Below, one piece after another: positions 6,065 through 7,908 of a DNA stretch of 7,908 nt (position 1 is the stretch's first letter; the number at the start of each line of letters is the position of its first letter). A model generated the notes under the pieces. The model was not told the origin of the DNA. It searched no databases and saw only the letters and a list, made by a program, of their open reading frames with translations. This DNA comes from JBCDCU01 sp039180865 (lineage in GTDB: Bacteria > Pseudomonadota > Alphaproteobacteria > Rhizobiales > JACESI01), in contig JBCDCZ010000215.1 in the NCBI GenBank assembly GCA_039180865.1, forward strand, positions 1-7,908. The letters run 5' to 3'. A program made the translations under genes and the position numbers.

Positions 6065-6208
6065 CTGGGCCCCAGGTCAAGCCCGTGGAATGAATGGCTT
6101 GGCATGGGGCTATGCGGCGAACATCGTCTGTTTGATCGCTTCAAAATCTAGAGGTTCCTTAGACGACCGAATTCTCCTCTTGTTCCCCGGCCTTGAGCCG
6201 GGGCCCAG
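6065..6208 (+). repeat. Two-hairpin intergenic repeat element, copy 2
   Basis: This is a 144-bp element with the same orientation and layout as the copy at 4082-4227. The left hairpin is decayed (CCCCAGG / CCCGTGG around TCAAG, 6070-6088; five of seven pairs kept). The right hairpin is intact (CCCCGGC / GCCGGGG, loop CTTGA, 6185-6203). The end-to-end complementarity is CTGGGCCCC (6065-6073) with GGGGCCCAG (6200-6208). The interior shares CATGGGGCTA, GCGGC and ATCGTCT with copy 1 at offsets that differ by one base. It carries no coding frame of note. The remaining stretch to 6268 shows nothing convincing. Confidence 0.7.
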
Positions 6209-6268
6209 GAAAAGTCTCGGCAAGCTATGAAGTAAGAATGGAGTAGCTTTCTTCGTTGCACCGAGAAG

Positions 6269-6373
6269 CTCACCCCGTCACACGCGCCTCATCGGGCTTG
6301 GACACCTTGCCCGTGCGCGTTGCGATGAGAAGCCAGAGCCAGAGGATGGCCGAACCGAGAATGCTTGAGACGG
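6269..6373 (-). repeat. 105-bp direct repeat A (displaced flippase 3' end)
   Basis: This 105-bp segment matches 6832-6936 in the same orientation without gaps; by eye about 12 positions differ (roughly 88% identity). The last 19 bp on the inner side (CCGAGAATGCTTGAGACGG, 6355-6373) are identical in both copies, and similarity stops abruptly at 6374/6937. At the other end it stops one base outside the stop codon. The two copies flank a 458-bp insert with a different base composition. Confidence 0.85.
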
Positions 6374-6374
6374 T
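6270..6374 (-). pseudogene. C-terminal fragment of a polysaccharide flippase
   Basis: On the minus strand this encodes the last 34 residues of a flippase, beginning TVSSILGSAILWLWLLIATR and ending TGKVSKPDEARVTG before TGA at 6272-6270. The intact gene at 6833-7908 ends VSSILGSAILWLWLLIATR then TGKASKADEASAAG. The final membrane helix is conserved, whereas the charged tail differs at several residues. Nothing homologous precedes it, since similarity ends at 6374 where the insert begins, so it has no start and is a remnant. It is either the original 3' end cut off by an insertion, or what is left of a neighbouring paralogue. Confidence 0.75.
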
Positions 6375-6408
6375 TTCACTTTTTACATGATTGTTTACAG
6401 AAAGACCG

Positions 6409-6822
6409 ATGAACAACACTGATTGGCATTTTGAACCCCATCATCACCGTTCTGGCTTAAAGAGCGCGAGGTTTGTAATTGAAAAGCGCACACGAATTTT
6501 GGCAGGCGACTTTCGCAGCTACAGGGGAGAGATAGGACCAGGTGAAAACGCGTTTGTCATAAAGTTCCCCTCGGATCGACCCAACGCCAAATTACCCTAT
6601 ACTCGAAAGCTTATGATTGTAGCCGCACGAAAATACACGGATGACGCACTCATTTTCGAGATCAAAAAGGAACATTTGAATAAGCGTTTAACTTCAGCTT
6701 GGGCCCAGAGATATATTGAGAAATATTTCGATGATCAGGAAGAGTTTTTCAAGTTTGCAACTATGGGATGGAGCAAAACAAACCGTCGGCCGTCACTGAA
6801 GTTTGAATTCTCCGTCGTCTGA
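6409..6822 (+). CDS. Orphan hypothetical protein in a low-GC insert
   Basis: I do not recognise this 137-aa protein. It starts MNNTDWHFEPHHHRSGLKSARF, with a His triplet at residues 11-13, and is rich in Lys, Arg and aromatic residues. It has no signal peptide or membrane segment. A strand-like first half (FVIEKRTRILAGDF, AFVIKFPSD, KLMIVAAR) is followed by a charged helical stretch (FEIKKEHLNKRL, AQRYIEKYFDDQEEFFKFA) and a basic end (SKTNRRPSLKFEFSVV). The frame is open from a TTG at 6391, but the ATG at 6409 with AAAGA just ahead is preferred. TTTACA occurs twice 12 bp apart (6382-6387, 6394-6399) upstream and may be regulatory. Codon use is more AT-rich than in the neighbours, suggesting transfer. 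It converges on the flippase gene with 10 bp between stops. Its coding status rests on the long open frame in a region where neither neighbour extends. Confidence 0.7.
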   Translation: MNNTDWHFEPHHHRSGLKSARFVIEKRTRILAGDFRSYRGEIGPGENAFVIKFPSDRPNAKLPYTRKLMIVAARKYTDDALIFEIKKEHLNKRLTSAWAQRYIEKYFDDQEEFFKFATMGWSKTNRRPSLKFEFSVV

Positions 6823-6831
6823 ACGACAGAC
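6817..6831. terminator. Small hairpin between convergent stops
   Basis: GTCTG-AACGA-CAGAC forms a perfect 5-bp stem with a 5-base loop. It overlaps the stop of the orphan gene and lies just beyond the flippase stop. It could act for both converging transcripts, but no T run follows on either strand, so the call is weak. It also sits exactly at the outer edge of repeat B. Confidence 0.25.
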
Positions 6832-6936
6832 CTCACCCCGCAGCACTGGCCTCATCGGCCTTTGAAGCCTTGCCCGTGCGCGTTGCAATGAGAAGCCAGA
6901 GCCAGAGGATGGCAGAGCCGAGAATGCTTGAGACGG
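6832..6936 (-). repeat. 105-bp direct repeat B (working flippase 3' end)
   Basis: This is the partner of 6269-6373. It forms the in-frame 3' end of the intact flippase gene, including its stop codon. Differences from copy A cluster toward the stop codon (nine of the roughly twelve lie within about 35 bp of it), while the 19 bp next to the inner boundary (6918-6936) are identical. Confidence 0.85.
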
Positions 6937-7908
6937 CATAACACCCGGCAATCCCGGCAATCCCCCATTCGGAATAGGCAAAAGGTGCTGCGGCAAGAGA
7001 GACCAGAAGGGCTGCGCCCATCACAATCGAAGGCGGCACATGCATGCCATACATCGCCATCAATTGAGGGGCAGGGCCGAAGACACCGCGCGCGATAATC
7101 ACCGAGCTGACAATCAGAAGCACGAGCCAGGCATCTGCAAAACTCTGGCCGAAGAGCGACAGGAGCGCTTCGCCGATCAGGAAGAAGCCCCCCATCACCG
7201 CGAGACCGTAGAGCGTGCCGATCACCTGCATCCGGCGGATCTTAGCTGAAACATCCTCGCCGTTTTCATGGCGGGCATAAATATCCGGCAGAAAGAGCGA
7301 ATAGAGCGAGCGCATGCCGAAGCCTGCAAGCATGCGAAGACGGAAGCAGATATGAAGAATGGCGACTTCGGCAGGTTTAGCGATGAAGCTTGCGATCAGG
7401 ATATGAAACTCGATGAAGAAGTCCCAGACAAGCGCCGTCACGATCCAGGGCGGCGCGGATTTGTTCCAGACTTTTCGGTCGCTCGGATCGGGCGTCGCAT
7501 CAAGGCGGCCGATTTCCTGGCGCGCAAAATACGTAACGAGAAGGAGCGCTGCGCCATTCACGAGAACGAAATAGAAGAACAGCACTTCCGCCGTAAGCGC
7601 CCATCCAAGGGCGACGGCGACCAGGATGCCTACAAGAAAGAGGGCTGGTCGAAACAGGATTTCCGGGAGGAGCGCCTTCACCTGCTGCTCATAGGCAACA
7701 AGGAGTGCCCCTTGAAAGAAGAGGGACGCCGTGAAATAGACGCCGACCCCCATGGCAACGCTGATTGCGGCAAGCGTCAATCCAGACGGGCCGCCCGACC
7801 ATGAGAGATAAGCAAAGGTCAGTGGAATCGCTAAGAGCGCACCGATAAGCCGCACCAGAGCGGCATGACGCTGAAAGGCGGAAAGGGCCCCCATTGCCCC
7901 GCGCGCCC
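6833..7908 (-). CDS. Polysaccharide/oligosaccharide flippase-like membrane protein (5' partial)
   Basis: This is an inner-membrane protein of the Wzx/MOP-type polysaccharide biosynthesis group, which flips lipid-linked sugar units across the membrane for surface polysaccharide assembly. The frame is open to the right edge (residues ARGA precede the ATG at 7894). That ATG has no clear Shine-Dalgarno, and family members usually have about 12 membrane helices in over 400 aa. The visible 353-357 residues contain about ten hydrophobic segments, so the first one or two helices and the true start are probably outside the window. Recognisable stretches are LVRLIGALLAIPLTFAYL, LLPEILFRPALFLVGILVAV, the mid-protein AKPAEVAILHICFRLRMLAGFG, and the last helix SILGSAILWLWLLIATRTG followed by a charged tail. 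Its last 105 bp are duplicated at 6269-6373. Assignment to flippase rather than another MOP transporter is by overall pattern. Confidence 0.8.
   Translation of the reverse strand, partial: ARGAMGALSAFQRHAALVRLIGALLAIPLTFAYLSWSGGPSGLTLAAISVAMGVGVYFTASLFFQGALLVAYEQQVKALLPEILFRPALFLVGILVAVALGWALTAEVLFFYFVLVNGAALLLVTYFARQEIGRLDATPDPSDRKVWNKSAPPWIVTALVWDFFIEFHILIASFIAKPAEVAILHICFRLRMLAGFGMRSLYSLFLPDIYARHENGEDVSAKIRRMQVIGTLYGLAVMGGFFLIGEALLSLFGQSFADAWLVLLIVSSVIIARGVFGPAPQLMAMYGMHVPPSIVMGAALLVSLAAAPFAYSEWGIAGIAGCYAVSSILGSAILWLWLLIATRTGKASKADEASAAG

Larger units (their letters stand above)
6374..6936. other. Putative small inserted island with orphan gene and replacement flippase 3' end
   Basis: The segment runs from the abrupt end of repeat A to the matching point in repeat B. 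It holds one plus-strand gene (6409-6822) and a diverged copy of the flippase's last 105 bp, which now supplies the working C-terminus. GC content counted by hand over 6421-6780 is about 44%, against about 60% in the adjoining flippase line checked (6901-6960). There is no integrase, transposase or obvious short terminal repeat, so the mechanism is open: site-specific insertion with 3'-end replacement, homologous recombination with a related allele, or decay of a tandem paralogue. Confidence 0.45.

Noticed and set aside
6270..6936. Composite transposon or insertion sequence at the flippase repeats
   Set aside because: There is no transposase, no terminal inverted repeats and no short target duplication; the flanking repeats are coding-sequence copies that differ by about 12%.
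7268..7804. Plus-strand open frame of 178 codons inside the flippase gene
   Set aside because: It is antisense to a multi-helix membrane protein; the highly charged product is the expected complement of hydrophobic codons.

Overview
The window looks like chromosomal DNA of an alphaproteobacterium. The evidence is moderately high GC, closely packed genes, an outer-membrane TonB receptor of the kind abundant in Caulobacterales and Hyphomonadaceae-like bacteria, and CCCCGGGTCAAGCCCGGGG-type intergenic palindromes that are common in alphaproteobacteria. The placement is inference from gene style; there is no rRNA or other marker gene.

Layout. (1) 1-2270, plus strand: a TonB-dependent receptor with an N-terminal STN signalling domain, cut at its 5' end by the window edge. 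(2) 2284-4006, minus strand: a compact four-gene operon reading arsR-type regulator, SRPBCC/AHSA1 protein, DUF4287-DUF5655 protein, NTF2/SnoaL-like protein. Its last three genes overlap, and its promoter carries two tandem 21-bp operator-like repeats. (3) 4082-4227: a two-hairpin intergenic repeat element, with a possible terminator for the gene to its right. (4) 4236-6029: a divergent redox unit. A YafY/WYL regulator and an ABM-fold monooxygenase-like protein run left, an FMN-dependent NADH-azoreductase runs right, and a clean 17-bp palindrome lies between them. (5) 6065-6208: a second copy of the two-hairpin element. (6) 6270-7908: a polysaccharide flippase (minus strand, 5' end outside the window) whose last 105 bp are present twice. 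The two copies flank a lower-GC insert with one unrecognised 137-aa gene.

How the parts may work together. Two neighbouring units each pair a small DNA-binding regulator with small ligand-binding-fold enzymes (SRPBCC, NTF2-like, ABM, flavodoxin-like reductase). This pattern suggests stress-responsive handling of small hydrophobic or quinone-like molecules, but no substrate can be read from the sequence. The most unusual structure is the right end. An orphan gene sits between a displaced flippase 3' end and a diverged, working 3' end, as if a small island had inserted into the gene and brought a replacement C-terminus. The two-hairpin element, the tandem ArsR-type operators and the divergent palindrome are the other non-coding structures worth attention. 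No tRNA, rRNA, CRISPR array, transposase or integrase was seen.
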